In this document: positions 1-12,615 of the stretch, piece by piece
How the letters are laid out: each line of letters starts with the position of its first letter
Numbering within the stretch: position 1 is the stretch's first letter
NCBI RefSeq assembly: GCF_003952725.1
Contig: NZ_CP032509.1
Location: 3,930,001-3,994,000, forward strand
DNA: 64,000 nt
Direction of reading: 5' to 3'
From: Georhizobium profundi
GTDB taxonomy: Bacteria; Pseudomonadota; Alphaproteobacteria; Rhizobiales; Rhizobiaceae
Program-made: the position numbers and the translations under genes
The notes under the pieces: generated by a model
Seen by the model: the letters and a program-made list of their open reading frames with translations, nothing else
The model's database searches: none
Told to the model about the DNA's origin: nothing

Positions 1-205
1 GCAACGTTCCGGTGAATGTCGCGAACTCGCCGGCAATGCCGCCGCCGCCAACCTGGCCGACCGAGAACCGGATCTGCGAATTGTCGGCCACCCGGTAGCT
101 GCCCGCTGCCTCTTCCAAAGTGATCGCGAATGACGGTGAGACGGCGGTAGGGCCGTATAGCGTCGCACCGGCGACAGCCATTGCTCCGATTACCCACGCA
201 CGCAT
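1..205 (-). CDS. YceI family periplasmic protein (partial, C-terminus outside window)
   Basis: The gene runs off the left edge, so only the first 68 codons are visible. The reading starts at an ATG at 205 and opens with an export signal (MRAWVIGAMAVAGATL, then a small-residue region). It continues with YRVADNSQIRFSVGQVGGGG, the typical first beta-strands of the YceI lipocalin-like fold. YceI proteins are exported and bind polyisoprenoid-type lipids; the physiological role is poorly defined. It lies 33 bases downstream of a cytochrome b561 gene on the same strand, and this pairing is common for yceI, which supports the call and suggests one operon. Because the 3' part is missing, domain integrity cannot be judged. 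Confidence 0.8.
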   Translation of the reverse strand, partial: MRAWVIGAMAVAGATLYGPTAVSPSFAITLEEAAGSYRVADNSQIRFSVGQVGGGGIAGEFATFTGTL

Positions 206-238
206 GGCAGCATCCTCCAGAGCTCAATCCCGTTCGTT

Positions 239-817
239 CTACCGGTCGTTTCCGGCAGATTGGCGGCACCGCGGCAGCATTCGCGCCATCGTGCCATCCC
301 GCCACCGGAAATGATGCATGAGGGCGGCAGCGATGTGGATGGCGACGACGATCGCCGTGCCATAGGCGAGCCAGCGATGCACGGCGATCGCCCGCCTTTC
401 CGCATCGTCGCCGGGAACGAGTGGCAGATGCGGCACGACGAAAAGGTTGAAGGCGAAGGTCGGGACGGCCAGCGGCGAAACCGACACGATGATCCATCCT
501 GCAAACGCGATGAGGATCGGGGCAAAGAGCAGGGAGCGATGCACCACGTGTGCCGCCAGCACCGAACCGCGAACATTCAGGTTCACTGGCCTTGTTTCAA
601 CCAGCACCCAAACCAGTCGTAGCGCGCTCAAGAGAAGAAGCAGAAGGCCGAAGCTCTTGTGCCACTGATAGGCCCAGAACGTCGCGACAGCCGTTTCCGG
701 CAAAATTCGCGTCATGACAACGCCGAGCAGGATCTGCGCCAGGAAAACGAGTGCGATCAGCCAGTGAAGGCCGATCGACACGCTGCCGTAACCCGCTCGG
801 TCGTTCCGCAACCGCAT
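239..817 (-). CDS. Cytochrome b561 family membrane protein
   Basis: This 192-residue protein has four hydrophobic segments (about residues 15-37, 48-72, 88-112 and 145-168). Histidines sit within or at the edges of the helices (LHWL near 18, QWHKS near 53, VVHRS near 93, VAIHIAAALMHHF near 157-167), as expected for the two b-hemes of the YceJ/CybB family. Such proteins pass electrons across the inner membrane, often to or from the quinone pool. The last helix ends in HHFRWRDGT, a usual ending for the family. It is followed closely by the yceI homologue on the same strand, so the two are probably co-transcribed. The physiological partner cannot be read from the sequence. Confidence 0.88.
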   Translation of the reverse strand: MRLRNDRAGYGSVSIGLHWLIALVFLAQILLGVVMTRILPETAVATFWAYQWHKSFGLLLLLLSALRLVWVLVETRPVNLNVRGSVLAAHVVHRSLLFAPILIAFAGWIIVSVSPLAVPTFAFNLFVVPHLPLVPGDDAERRAIAVHRWLAYGTAIVVAIHIAAALMHHFRWRDGTMARMLPRCRQSAGNDR

Positions 818-880
818 GACGCACAGCCTTCAAGCACTGAAGCTCGTTCAGCGACCGGCCATGTCCAGGCGGTACCGGTC

Positions 881-3412
<2,532 letters not shown>

Positions 3413-3481
3413 TCGGAAGCTCTGTCTTTCTTGTCGGCCGCCGGTAAATCCGTGCGACGCACTGCGTCCCTGGTCCGCAAA

Positions 3482-4780
<1,299 letters not shown>

Positions 4781-4994
4781 CGGAACCCTTTCAGCGGTAC
4801 TGGCGGCCGAGAATCCTCGCCGCAGCCAAATCGCCGCATCTATAGTCACTCGGATACGGGAAAGCGACCCCATGCGGCAGGCTCTCCCGGATTGCAACTG
4901 TGTTGGACATCTGCCCTTCCCTCAGGGGCACTGAAGCGTCTAGAAGACGCCCACACAGTGCGGTTCCGAAGACCGCGTCCAAGGACAGCCACCC

Positions 4995-5882
4995 GTGCAG
5001 CGTCGCGCTTATATCCTTTTGACATTGACCGCATTGATCTGGGGCGCAAATGCCGTTGCCGGCAAGCTCGCGGTCGGCCATGTGAGCCCGCTGCTCCTCA
5101 CGCTTTTCAGATGGCTGTTTGCGCTTCTGGCGGTTCTGCCCTTCGCCTGGCCGCACATCAGGCGCGATCTGCCCGTCATCCGCGAGAACCTGACCTATCT
5201 GATGCTGCTTGGCGGCGCAGGCTTCACGGGCTTCAATGCAACGCTCTATCTCGCGCTCAATTACACCAGCACCATCAACGCGGTGATCGAGCAGGCCGGC
5301 ATGCCGCTCATCATCTTCGCCGCAAACTTCATCCTGCTGCGCATCGCGGTCAGCAGCCTGCAGATCATCGGCTTTGCCTTGACGCTGGTCGGTGTCGCCG
5401 TGACCGTGTCGGGCGGCGATTTCAACGCGCTTCTCGCCTTGCAGCTCAACCGGGGCGACGCGTTGATGCTGGTCGCCATCGTCTTCTACGGTGGCTACAC
5501 GGTTGCGCTTCGCTGGAAGCCGCCGATCCACTGGCTGAGCCTGATGGCGGTTCTCTGCCTCGGAGCAGCGCTCGGTGCGCTGCCGCTCGCCATCGCGGAA
5601 GCGGCAACCGACAGCATGATCACGCCGGATGCGACCGGCTGGGCAATCATTCTGTTCACGGCGATCCTGCCCTCACTCGTGGCGCAGGCGCTCTATATCC
5701 GCGGAAACGAGATCATCGGCGCCAACCGCGCCGGCCTGTTCGTCAATCTGGTGCCGATCTTCGGAACGGTGCTCGCGGTCGCCGTCGTCGGTGAACAGCT
5801 TTATCCGTTCCACCTGGTCGGGCTGGGGCTCGTTCTCGGCGGCATCGCGATCGCCGAAAAGGGCAAGCCCAAAGTCGCGTAA
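4995..5882 (+). CDS. DMT superfamily transporter (two EamA domains)
   Basis: The product has 295 residues and about ten transmembrane helices, built from two EamA repeats (about 7-135 and 150-287). The N-terminal ALIWGANAVAGKLA and the LARWLFALLAV-like second helix are typical of drug/metabolite exporters. Such carriers expel metabolites, amino acids or drugs, and the substrate cannot be told from sequence. The start is GTG at 4995, preceded by AAGGA about nine bases upstream; no in-frame ATG gives a complete first helix. The gene ends ten bases before the convergent GNAT gene. Its place divergent from purA carries no clear functional message. Confidence 0.88.
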   Translation: MQRRAYILLTLTALIWGANAVAGKLAVGHVSPLLLTLFRWLFALLAVLPFAWPHIRRDLPVIRENLTYLMLLGGAGFTGFNATLYLALNYTSTINAVIEQAGMPLIIFAANFILLRIAVSSLQIIGFALTLVGVAVTVSGGDFNALLALQLNRGDALMLVAIVFYGGYTVALRWKPPIHWLSLMAVLCLGAALGALPLAIAEAATDSMITPDATGWAIILFTAILPSLVAQALYIRGNEIIGANRAGLFVNLVPIFGTVLAVAVVGEQLYPFHLVGLGLVLGGIAIAEKGKPKVA

Positions 5883-5892
5883 GGCCTGACGA

Positions 5893-6390
5893 TCAGGCTC
5901 GGCGCTCCATGTAGATCGCGTCGTCGCCATAGCTTGCGATGCCGTCGGGTCCCGCTTGCGGCTCCAACGGCTCAAAGCCCTGGGCGCGCCAGAAACCGCC
6001 TGCGCCATTGACCGCCACCAGCGCCACGTCGTCCAGGCCTGCTGCCCGCGCCGCTTCTGCCGCAAGCTGCACGGCTTCGCGTGCCGCGCCAAAGCCGCGT
6101 GCCTCTTCCAGCAGACTGAGATCATGGAGGTACCAGCAATCCGGACGTTCCGGCAGCGTGCCGATCGTCTGGTTTAGCGCCGGCGGGCGGCCCTTCATCC
6201 ATGGGTGCCCGACCAGATAACCGACGATCACTCCATCCATTTCCATCACAAAGCAGCCACCCGGCGCCAGCGCGAGAAGCTCGTGGAAAATCGCTGGTTC
6301 CTCCGGATATCCCGCAAGCGCGATGGACGAAATTTCGGCGATGTGCGGGACGTCATCGGGCACGGCGCGGCGCCACTGATAGTTGGGCAT
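5893..6390 (-). CDS. GNAT family N-acetyltransferase
   Basis: This 165-residue protein matches the length and pattern of a single GNAT domain: a beta-alpha start (YQWRRAVPDDVPHIAEIS), a central strand (GGCFVMEMDGVIVGYLVGHPW), and the acetyl-CoA-binding stretch LLEEARGFGAAREAVQLAAEAA, a variant of the usual R/Q-x-x-G-x-G/A loop. The C-terminal FWRAQGFEPLE matches the typical last strand. GNAT enzymes transfer acetyl from acetyl-CoA to an amine; the acceptor here is unknown. The gene converges on the DMT transporter and lies 155 bases from the divergent chemoreceptor. No operon partner is apparent. Confidence 0.85.
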   Translation of the reverse strand: MPNYQWRRAVPDDVPHIAEISSIALAGYPEEPAIFHELLALAPGGCFVMEMDGVIVGYLVGHPWMKGRPPALNQTIGTLPERPDCWYLHDLSLLEEARGFGAAREAVQLAAEAARAAGLDDVALVAVNGAGGFWRAQGFEPLEPQAGPDGIASYGDDAIYMERRA

Positions 6391-6545
6391 TTTTGGATAG
6401 TCCTGTGCAAAGCTTCACTGGTCGGGTCGATTACAAGCGTTCTTATATGTCCACGAGTAAGACCGCCAATTTGTAGATGGTGCGATAAGCGTTGATTAAC
6501 CGGAATCCATAAGATTGCGGTCTCTACCATCAAGGGGTCGGGATC

Positions 6546-8531
6546 GTGAAATCATTGAAAATTGGGGCACGCATCTATCTGCTGGCGTGCCTGGCACTCG
6601 TCATCATGGCGGCGGCTGTCGCCTATCAAACCTATGTAGGCTTTAATTCCACCGTCGAGGAGCGCAAGGCAAAACTTGCGCAGATGAACGACGCCGCCAT
6701 CACCATCATCCAGAATTTTCACGCTGCCGAACAGTCCGGCGCGATGAGCCAGGAAGAAGCGCAAGCGGGGGCTCTGCGCGCTGTCATGGCCGTGCGTTAC
6801 GGTGCCGACGGCTATTTCTGGGTCAACGACATGAACCACATCATGGTCGCACACCCAATCAACGAGAAACTCGTGGGTCAGGATGTCAGCGGCATGCAGG
6901 ACCCGACGGGAAAGTATTTCTTCCAGGAGTTCGTGGACGTCGTTCAGGCCAATGGCTCGGGCTTCGTCGAATATTACTGGCCAAAGCCTGGGTTCGAGGA
7001 AGCGGTTGAGAAATACTCCCATGTCGCCGGCTTCGCGCCTTGGGGTTGGGTTGTTGGAAACGGCGTCTATGCGGACGACCTGCAGGCGCTTCTCGTGCAG
7101 GAGACCTCGGTTGCGGCAGGGACCATCCTCTTTGCAGCGCTTCTTACGCTCGCCAGCGCCTTCTTCATCAGCCGCTCGATCGCCACGCCCGTCATGGAAC
7201 TGAAATCGGTCATGCGTGAAGTGGCGGAGAACAATACGTCGACGGACGTGCCGCACATCGACCGTCGGGACGAGATCGGCGAGATGGCCAAGGCGCTCGT
7301 GCTGTTGCGCCAGTCGGTCATCGACCGCAACCTGCTGGAAAGCAGCAAGGCCGAACAACAGGCGCAGATCGACGCCGAGCGCAGCGACAACGAACTGACC
7401 CGCCGTCGCCACGCAGAAGAGGTGCAACTCGCCATCGACGGCATCGGTCAGGCGCTGAGCGAACTTGCCGATGGCAATCTGCTCTATCGCATCGACACCC
7501 GGTTCAGCGGCCAGCTCGATGTGCTGCGCGAGAACTTCAACCACTCGGTCGCCAAGCTCGATGACGCGATGCGGGCGGTTGGCGAGAATGCGCGCGGCAT
7601 CGATGCCGGTTCGCGCGAGATCCAGTCGGCGGCTGACGATCTGTCCCGCCGCACGGAGCAGCAGGCAGCCTCGGTCGAAGAAACGGCAGCGGCTCTTGAA
7701 GAAATCACGACCACAGTCAAGGACAGCGCACGCCGCGCCGAAGAGGCACGCCAGCTGGTGGCGCGCACCAAGGACGGTGCCGAGCGCTCGGGCGCCATCG
7801 TGCGCGATGCCGTGCACGCGATGGAAAAGATCGAGAACTCATCGGTCGAGATCGCCAACATCATTGGCCTGATCGACGACATCGCGTTCCAGACCAACCT
7901 GCTTGCACTGAATGCCGGTGTTGAAGCGGCCCGAGCCGGTGATGCCGGCAAGGGCTTTGCCGTCGTCGCCCAGGAAGTGCGGGAGCTTGCCCAGCGCTCC
8001 GCTTCGGCGGCCCGCGAGATCAAGACGCTGATCAGCTCATCCGGCGATCAGGTCAAGCAGGGCGTCGATCTCGTCGGCCGCACCGGCGATGCGCTGCAGG
8101 CAATCGTGACCGAGGTTCAGGAGATCAACGCACATGTTGCCGCGATCGCGGAGAGCGCCAAGGAACAATCGATCGGGCTCGGTGAGATCAACAGCGCCGT
8201 GAACACGATGGATCAGGGTACGCAGCAGAACGCCGCGATGGTGGAGCAGTCAACGGCTGCAAGCCATAATCTCGCCCGGGAAGCGGCCGAGCTGAACGCG
8301 CTGCTTTCACAGTTCAGGATGGGGGACGACGCTGCATCCAAGCTTGCCCCGAGCCAACCCACGCCGTCACGGGTCGCCAAAGCCAGGGGCCCTGCGCATG
8401 TCAGCGCCAGCACGAACTCACGTCCCTCACCTGCTCGTGCGCTCGGACGGCGACTAGCCGGAGCGTTTGGCGGTGGCGCAGCGACGGCAGCTGCGGCTCG
8501 TCCGAGCGAGGAGAACTGGGAAGAGTTCTGA
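6546..8531 (+). CDS. Methyl-accepting chemotaxis protein with Cache sensor
   Basis: The 661-residue receptor has a first membrane helix (about 10-30), a periplasmic single Cache domain (about 35-185, with [16 protein letters not shown]), a second membrane helix (about 190-210) and a HAMP domain (about 212-264). A second HAMP-like segment with the [12 protein letters not shown] signature lies near 300-335. The cytoplasmic signalling hairpin has its tip around 448-485 ([15 protein letters not shown], then [16 protein letters not shown]). The last five residues are NWEEF, close to the NWETF-type tether for CheR/CheB, so this receptor is probably methylated and demethylated by docking. Cache domains usually sense small carboxylates or amines. 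It is transcribed alone and followed by a strong terminator. Confidence 0.95.
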   Translation: MKSLKIGARIYLLACLALVIMAAAVAYQTYVGFNSTVEERKAKLAQMNDAAITIIQNFHAAEQSGAMSQEEAQAGALRAVMAVRYGADGYFWVNDMNHIMVAHPINEKLVGQDVSGMQDPTGKYFFQEFVDVVQANGSGFVEYYWPKPGFEEAVEKYSHVAGFAPWGWVVGNGVYADDLQALLVQETSVAAGTILFAALLTLASAFFISRSIATPVMELKSVMREVAENNTSTDVPHIDRRDEIGEMAKALVLLRQSVIDRNLLESSKAEQQAQIDAERSDNELTRRRHAEEVQLAIDGIGQALSELADGNLLYRIDTRFSGQLDVLRENFNHSVAKLDDAMRAVGENARGIDAGSREIQSAADDLSRRTEQQAASVEETAAALEEITTTVKDSARRAEEARQLVARTKDGAERSGAIVRDAVHAMEKIENSSVEIANIIGLIDDIAFQTNLLALNAGVEAARAGDAGKGFAVVAQEVRELAQRSASAAREIKTLISSSGDQVKQGVDLVGRTGDALQAIVTEVQEINAHVAAIAESAKEQSIGLGEINSAVNTMDQGTQQNAAMVEQSTAASHNLAREAAELNALLSQFRMGDDAASKLAPSQPTPSRVAKARGPAHVSASTNSRPSPARALGRRLAGAFGGGAATAAAARPSEENWEEF

Positions 8532-8572
8532 GAAGAGATGCCTCGGCTAGACCGATCAGTGAGTGAATAAAT

Positions 8573-8604
8573 ACGGCGCGCTCCTCATGGGGCGCGCCGT
8601 TTTG
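8573..8604 (+). terminator. Rho-independent terminator after the chemoreceptor gene
   Basis: A 9-bp GC-rich stem (ACGGCGCGC at 8573-8581 pairing with GCGCGCCGT at 8592-8600) is followed by TTTT. It sits 42 bases after the receptor stop codon and three bases before the end of the convergent small gene. Confidence 0.85.
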
Positions 8605-8606
8605 CA

Positions 8607-8840
8607 TCAGGAGGCCTTCTTCAATTCGCTGTGGCCCTTCAGCACGCGGTCACCGTCTTCCTGTTCGATGAGATAAGCCGGATCGTCCTTGGACGCATCG
8701 CGGGTGATCTTCTCGCCCTTGATCGTGCGCGTGACTTTTTCGGTGAAGCTTTCGGCGACCTTCCCCGTGCCCTTGCCGTTGCCCCACTTCCACTCGACCT
8801 TGGTGCCCTTGCGGTATTTTTCCACGTCACTTGTCTCCAT
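8607..8840 (-). CDS. DUF2945 / HVA1 Tudor-like small protein
   Basis: This 77-residue protein has the family pattern YRKGTKVEWKWGNGKGTGKV followed by FTEKVTRTIKGEKITRDASKDDPAYLIEQ. That is a small beta-barrel resembling Tudor domains and named after hypervirulence-associated protein 1 of fungi. It is widespread in soil bacteria, usually as a stand-alone cytoplasmic protein of unknown function. The start at 8840 was chosen; an in-frame GTG five codons downstream (VEKYRKG) is also possible, since many relatives begin there. It converges on the chemoreceptor and lies about 100 bases beyond the FKBP gene, separated from it by a terminator-like hairpin. Confidence 0.82.
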   Translation of the reverse strand: METSDVEKYRKGTKVEWKWGNGKGTGKVAESFTEKVTRTIKGEKITRDASKDDPAYLIEQEDGDRVLKGHSELKKAS

Positions 8841-8892
8841 GACTTGATCGTGGCGATCAACGTGAGGTCACGGTCGTGGTTCCCATCCAACA

Positions 8893-8919
8893 AAAAAGGC
8901 CGGCAAAGCCGACCTTTTG
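8893..8919 (-). terminator. Terminator after the FKBP gene
   Basis: On the minus strand, AAGGTCGGC pairs with GCCGGCCTT across a TTT loop with one mismatch. A run of six T follows (AAAAAA on the plus strand at 8893-8898). It lies 22 bases beyond the stop codon of the FKBP gene. Confidence 0.85.
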
Positions 8920-8941
8920 AAAAGCACGCCGTCAAACCAGA

Positions 8942-9379
8942 TCACGCAGCCTTGACGATCTCCACCAGCTCGACCGCGAAGACGAGATCACGGCCGGCCA
9001 GCGGATGGTTGCCGTCCACCGTCACGCTGTCCTCGTCGACTTCGACCACCGTCAGCTGAACGGTTTGGCCACTCTGCGTCTGAGCCTGAAGCTGCGCACC
9101 GGGCTGTATGTTCACTTCCGAGGGGATCGCGTCGCGCGGAACCTGCTGGATGCTCTGCGGATCGTGCGGGCCATAGGCCTGCTCGGCCGGGATCGTGACC
9201 GTCGACTTTTCACCAACCGCCATGCCCTGCACTTCCTGATCGAGACCGGGGATGATCTGGCCAGAACCCACCGTGAATTCCAGCGGATCGCGACCTTCGG
9301 AGCTGTCGAACTGGGTGCCGTCGGTCAGCGTACCCGTGTAGTGGATGCGTACGAGATCGCCGGTTTTTGCCTGTGCCAT
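8942..9379 (-). CDS. FKBP-type peptidyl-prolyl cis-trans isomerase (SlyD/FkpB-like)
   Basis: The product has 145 residues starting at MAQAKTGDLVRIHYTG. The split FKBP fold is visible: DGTQFDSSEGRDPLEF, then GSGQIIPGLDQEVQGMAVGEK, then an inserted chaperone-like flap of about 60 residues, and the closing NHPLAGRDLVFAVELVEI. This is the SlyD/FkpB layout, in which the insert binds unfolded chains while the FKBP part isomerises X-Pro bonds. It lacks the His-rich metal-binding tail of E. coli SlyD. The start at 9379 has AGAAAGG upstream and gives the family N-terminus; the longer reading to 9721 has no homologous extension. It is a single gene with its own terminator. Confidence 0.92.
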   Translation of the reverse strand: MAQAKTGDLVRIHYTGTLTDGTQFDSSEGRDPLEFTVGSGQIIPGLDQEVQGMAVGEKSTVTIPAEQAYGPHDPQSIQQVPRDAIPSEVNIQPGAQLQAQTQSGQTVQLTVVEVDEDSVTVDGNHPLAGRDLVFAVELVEIVKAA

Positions 9380-9553
9380 GCGCAGACCTTTCTCTTGCGG
9401 AACGCGGCTCGGGAGATCGCGCTTGAGAACGATCACCGCGTTGTTTCGTGTGAATTCGAACCCACAAGATAGGCATTCATGCGCAGATTGAAACATTTCG
9501 CGCGATAAAATCGGACAACCGGCCGTCATGTACCGCGCAGAATGGGCATTTTC

Positions 9554-9582
9554 GGTCGCCGGCAGCTGGACCGCCGGCGACC
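9554..9582 (-). terminator. Strong hairpin downstream of serA
   Basis: A perfect 10-bp inverted repeat (GGTCGCCGGC with GCCGGCGACC, nine-base loop) begins 12 bases after the serA stop codon. It has no T-run, so it may halt or stabilise the transcript rather than act as a complete intrinsic terminator. Confidence 0.5.
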
Positions 9583-9593
9583 ATGGTTGAAGA

Positions 9594-11189
9594 TCAATCG
9601 ACGTTGAACTGCAGGGCCTTGGCGGACTGAACCTGCGGATGGCTGCGCAGTTCGTCCAGAACGCTCTCGTCCACCGGTCCGTCGACATAGAGAAGCGCAA
9701 TCGCATTGCCGCCGGCGACATCGCGGCCCAGCTGGAAGTTCGCGATGTTGACGCCGGCCTTGCCGAAGATGGTGCCGAGGAGGCCGATGAAGCCCGGCTT
9801 GTCCTCGTTCGTGGTGTAGACCATGTGGCGGCCGATCTCCGCGTCGAGATTGATGCCCTTGATCTGGATGAAACGCGGCTTGCCGTCGGAGAAGACAGTG
9901 CCGGCGATCGAGCGGGTCTGGTTCTCCGTCTTGACGGTGAGACGAATGTAGCCGTCGAAAATGCCCGACTTGTCGCGCTTCACCTCGGAGAAGAGAATGC
10001 CGCGCTCCTTGGCCATGATCGGCGCCGAAACCATGTTGACGTCGGCGACCTGCGCCCGGATCAGACCGGCGAGAACTGCGGACGACAGGGCCTTGGTGTT
10101 GAGTTCGGCCGTGACGCCGTCATAGAGAACCTCGACCTCCTGGATGGAGCTCTCGGTCGCCTGCCCCACAAAGGCACCGAGCATATCGGCGAGCTTGACG
10201 AAAGGCTTGAGGCGCGGTGCTTCTTCCGCCGAGATCGACGGCATGTTGATGGCGTTGGTGACGGCGCCCTTCAGGAGATAATCGGCCATCTGCTCGGCCA
10301 CCTGCAGCGCGACGTTTTCCTGGGCTTCCGTCGTGGAGGCGCCCAGATGCGGCGTGCAGACCACGTTTTCGAGGCCGAAGAGCGGGCTTTCCGTCGCCGG
10401 CTCGGTTTCGAACACATCGAAGCCAGCCCCGGCCACCTTGCCGGATTTCAGCGCTTCGGCGAGATCGGCTTCCACGACGAGACCGCCACGGGCGCAGTTG
10501 ATGATGCGCACGCCGTCCTTCATCTTGGCGATCGCCGCCGCATTGATGATGTTGCGGGTCTTGTCGGTCAGCGGCACGTGCATGGTGATGAAGTCGGCGC
10601 GGGCAAACAGCGTGTCCAGATCGACCTTCTCAACGCCCAGCTGGTCTGCACGCTCGGGCGACAGGAACGGATCGAAGGCGACGACGTGCATCTTGAGGCC
10701 GATGGCGCGGGTCGCGACGATCGAACCAATGTTGCCGCAGCCGATGACACCGAGGGTCTTGCCGGTGATTTCCACGCCCATGAAGCGGTTCTTTTCCCAC
10801 TTGCCGGCTTGGGTGGAAACGTCGGCCGCGGGCAGCTGGCGGGCGACGGCGAACATGAGCGCGATGGCGTGCTCGGCCGTCGTGATCGAATTGCCGAAGG
10901 GCGTGTTCATCACGATGATGCCCTTGCGGCTTGCTGCAGGGATATCGACGTTGTCGACGCCGATGCCGGCGCGTCCGATGACCTTGAGGTTGCCAGCGGC
11001 TTCGATGATCTTTTCGGTCACCTTGGTGGCCGAGCGGATGGCGAGACCATCATAGTTGCCGATGATCTCGAGTAGCTTTTCCTTGTCCTTGCCGAGCTTC
11101 GGCTGGAAATCGACGTCGATGCCCCGATCCTTGAATATCTGGACGGCGGTTTCGGAGAGAGCGTCGGATACGAGTACGCGCGGTGCCAT
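9594..11189 (-). CDS. serA: D-3-phosphoglycerate dehydrogenase
   Basis: SerA oxidises 3-phosphoglycerate to 3-phosphohydroxypyruvate with NAD+, the first step of serine synthesis. At 531 residues it is the long form: a catalytic/NAD domain (about 1-310), an intervening substrate-binding domain (about 315-450) and a C-terminal ACT domain (about 455-531, KPGFIGLLGTIFGKAGVNIANF) that usually binds serine for feedback control. Visible motifs are the Rossmann GVIGCGNIGS near 147-156, CARGGLV with the catalytic Arg, and TPHLGAST with the catalytic His. A good ribosome site (AGGAGG) precedes the ATG at 11189. It is 86 bases downstream of serC on the same strand, so the two probably form a serC-serA operon. 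Confidence 0.97.
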   Translation of the reverse strand: MAPRVLVSDALSETAVQIFKDRGIDVDFQPKLGKDKEKLLEIIGNYDGLAIRSATKVTEKIIEAAGNLKVIGRAGIGVDNVDIPAASRKGIIVMNTPFGNSITTAEHAIALMFAVARQLPAADVSTQAGKWEKNRFMGVEITGKTLGVIGCGNIGSIVATRAIGLKMHVVAFDPFLSPERADQLGVEKVDLDTLFARADFITMHVPLTDKTRNIINAAAIAKMKDGVRIINCARGGLVVEADLAEALKSGKVAGAGFDVFETEPATESPLFGLENVVCTPHLGASTTEAQENVALQVAEQMADYLLKGAVTNAINMPSISAEEAPRLKPFVKLADMLGAFVGQATESSIQEVEVLYDGVTAELNTKALSSAVLAGLIRAQVADVNMVSAPIMAKERGILFSEVKRDKSGIFDGYIRLTVKTENQTRSIAGTVFSDGKPRFIQIKGINLDAEIGRHMVYTTNEDKPGFIGLLGTIFGKAGVNIANFQLGRDVAGGNAIALLYVDGPVDESVLDELRSHPQVQSAKALQFNVD

Positions 11190-11275
11190 GTCTGGCCTCC
11201 TGAAATGATGAACGAATTTTTGGATGTGTGCGGATCGGCCAGCGCTCGGGAACGCTGGCCGTATCGATCAAGCGA

Positions 11276-12451
11276 TCAGGCGGCAGCCTTGAGCGTCGCC
11301 TTCTCAGCCTGGAAAGCCCAGTCGAGCCACGGCATCAGCGCTTCGAGATCGGAGGTCTCGACGGTTGCGCCACACCAGATGCGAAGACCGGCCGGCGCAT
11401 CGCGATAGGCGCCGATGTCATAGGCGACGCCCTGCTTGTCGAGAGCGGTGACGATGCCCTTGGCGAAGGCAGCCTGTTCGTCGTCGGAGAGCGCGGTGAC
11501 GTCCGGATCGGCGATCGTCAGGCACACGGAGGTGTTCGACCGGGTCTCGTCGACCTTCGCCAGATTGGCGATCCACGGCGTCTCGGCGACGAAATCGAAG
11601 ATCACCTTGGCGTTTGCGTCGGCGCGCGCCACAAGCGCATCGAGACCACCGAGGGACTTCGCCCATTTCAGCGCATCGACATAGTCCTCGACGCAGAGCA
11701 TCGACGGGGTGTTGATCGTTTCACCCTTGAAGATGCCTTCGATGAGCTTGCCGCCCTTCGTCATGCGGAAGATCTTCGGCAGTGGCCAGGTGGGCTGGTA
11801 GCTCTCGAGCCGTGCGACAGCGCGGGGGCTGAGGATCAAGACGCCGTGACCGCCCTCGCCGCCTAGAACCTTCTGCCAGGAGAAGGTGACGACATCGAGC
11901 TTGGCGAAATCGAGCTTCTGGGCGAATGCCGCGGAGGTCGCGTCGCAGATCGTCAGGCCCTGGCGGTCGGTGGGGATGAAATCGGCGTTCGGCACGCGCA
12001 CGCCAGAGGTCGTGCCGTTCCAGGTGAAGACGACGTCGCGATCGAAATCGATGGACGCCAGATCCGGCAGCTCGCCATAGGCAGCTTCGATCTTGCGGGT
12101 GTCGGCGATCTTCAGCTGCTTGACGGCATCCGTCACCCAGCCGGCGCCGAAGCTTTCCCAGGCGACCATGTCGACACCGCGCTCGCCGAGCAACGACCAC
12201 ATGGCCATTTCGACAGCGCCCGTATCGGAGGCCGGAACGATGCCGATGCGGTAATCGGCCGGCACCTGCAGCACTTCGCGCGTCAGGTCGATCGCCTCGG
12301 CGAGGCGCGTTTTGCCGATCTTGGAACGGTGGGAGCGGCCGAGCGTGTCCGTGGACAACCGGTCCAGCGACCATCCGGGTCGCTTGGCGCAAGGGCCTGA
12401 GGAGAAATTGGGGTTTTGCGGACGCAACTCGGGCGTCGGGAAATTGCTCAT
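11276..12451 (-). CDS. serC: Phosphoserine aminotransferase (alphaproteobacterial long type)
   Basis: SerC converts 3-phosphohydroxypyruvate and glutamate to 3-phosphoserine, the second step of serine synthesis, with PLP. The 391-residue product is of the divergent alphaproteobacterial type ([18 protein letters not shown] start), longer than the roughly 360-residue enterobacterial enzyme. [13 protein letters not shown] near residue 190 carries the PLP-binding lysine. It begins with an ATG at 12451, and the ribosome-binding GGAAGGA is inside a small hairpin described separately as the serC leader. It is followed by serA, the gene for the preceding reaction, which fits a serine operon controlled at the leader. 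Confidence 0.96.
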   Translation of the reverse strand: MSNFPTPELRPQNPNFSSGPCAKRPGWSLDRLSTDTLGRSHRSKIGKTRLAEAIDLTREVLQVPADYRIGIVPASDTGAVEMAMWSLLGERGVDMVAWESFGAGWVTDAVKQLKIADTRKIEAAYGELPDLASIDFDRDVVFTWNGTTSGVRVPNADFIPTDRQGLTICDATSAAFAQKLDFAKLDVVTFSWQKVLGGEGGHGVLILSPRAVARLESYQPTWPLPKIFRMTKGGKLIEGIFKGETINTPSMLCVEDYVDALKWAKSLGGLDALVARADANAKVIFDFVAETPWIANLAKVDETRSNTSVCLTIADPDVTALSDDEQAAFAKGIVTALDKQGVAYDIGAYRDAPAGLRIWCGATVETSDLEALMPWLDWAFQAEKATLKAAA

Positions 12452-12457
12452 CGCGGT

Positions 12458-12536
12458 CTATCCTTCCAGATAGTAAGCCTCTCGGTGGGGAGAGGTGGCC
12501 CGCGACGGGAATTACTGCAGAGCGCATCACTCTGCA
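12458..12536 (-). ncRNA. serC leader RNA (cis-regulatory candidate)
   Basis: The stretch just before serC can fold into a row of four hairpins on the minus strand. These are a 7-bp stem 12530-12536 with 12516-12522, CCCG/CGGG at 12506-12509 with 12499-12502, a 6-bp stem 12490-12495 with 12478-12483, and CTATC/GATAG at 12469-12473 with 12458-12462. The loop of the last holds TGGAAG, so the Shine-Dalgarno sequence is within the hairpin. A conserved serC leader is known upstream of serC-serA operons in alphaproteobacteria, and its final stem covers the ribosome site, which is what is seen here. The ligand or factor is unknown. Limits are approximate. Confidence 0.75.
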
Positions 12537-12545
12537 AGAGGCCGC

Positions 12546-12586
12546 TAAAAAGAAAAGCCGCCGCTCCAGGGAGAGCGACGGCTTTT
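12546..12586 (-). terminator. Terminator ending the tandem small-peptide genes
   Basis: On the minus strand AAAAGCCG (12579-12586 side) pairs with CGGCTTTT (12553-12560 side), extended by a 5-bp CGCTC/GAGCG helix after one mismatch. The stem is followed by CTTTTTAG. It separates the last small exported peptide gene from the serC leader. Confidence 0.85.
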
Positions 12587-12615
12587 GGAGGTCAGATGCT
12601 CAGTGACGCCAATGA

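Noticed and set aside
9440..9470. GTTCGAATT motif resembling a tRNA T-loop
   Set aside because: Position 61 would be T rather than C, and no acceptor stem or anticodon arm can be drawn around it.
9639..11075. Long plus-strand frame opposite serA
   Set aside because: The opposite strand encodes a complete SerA with all motifs. The frame is a codon-bias shadow, as are similar frames opposite the chemoreceptor (6552-7817), sqdB (28981-30393), tkt (43393-45366) and the acyl-CoA synthetase (57524-59062).
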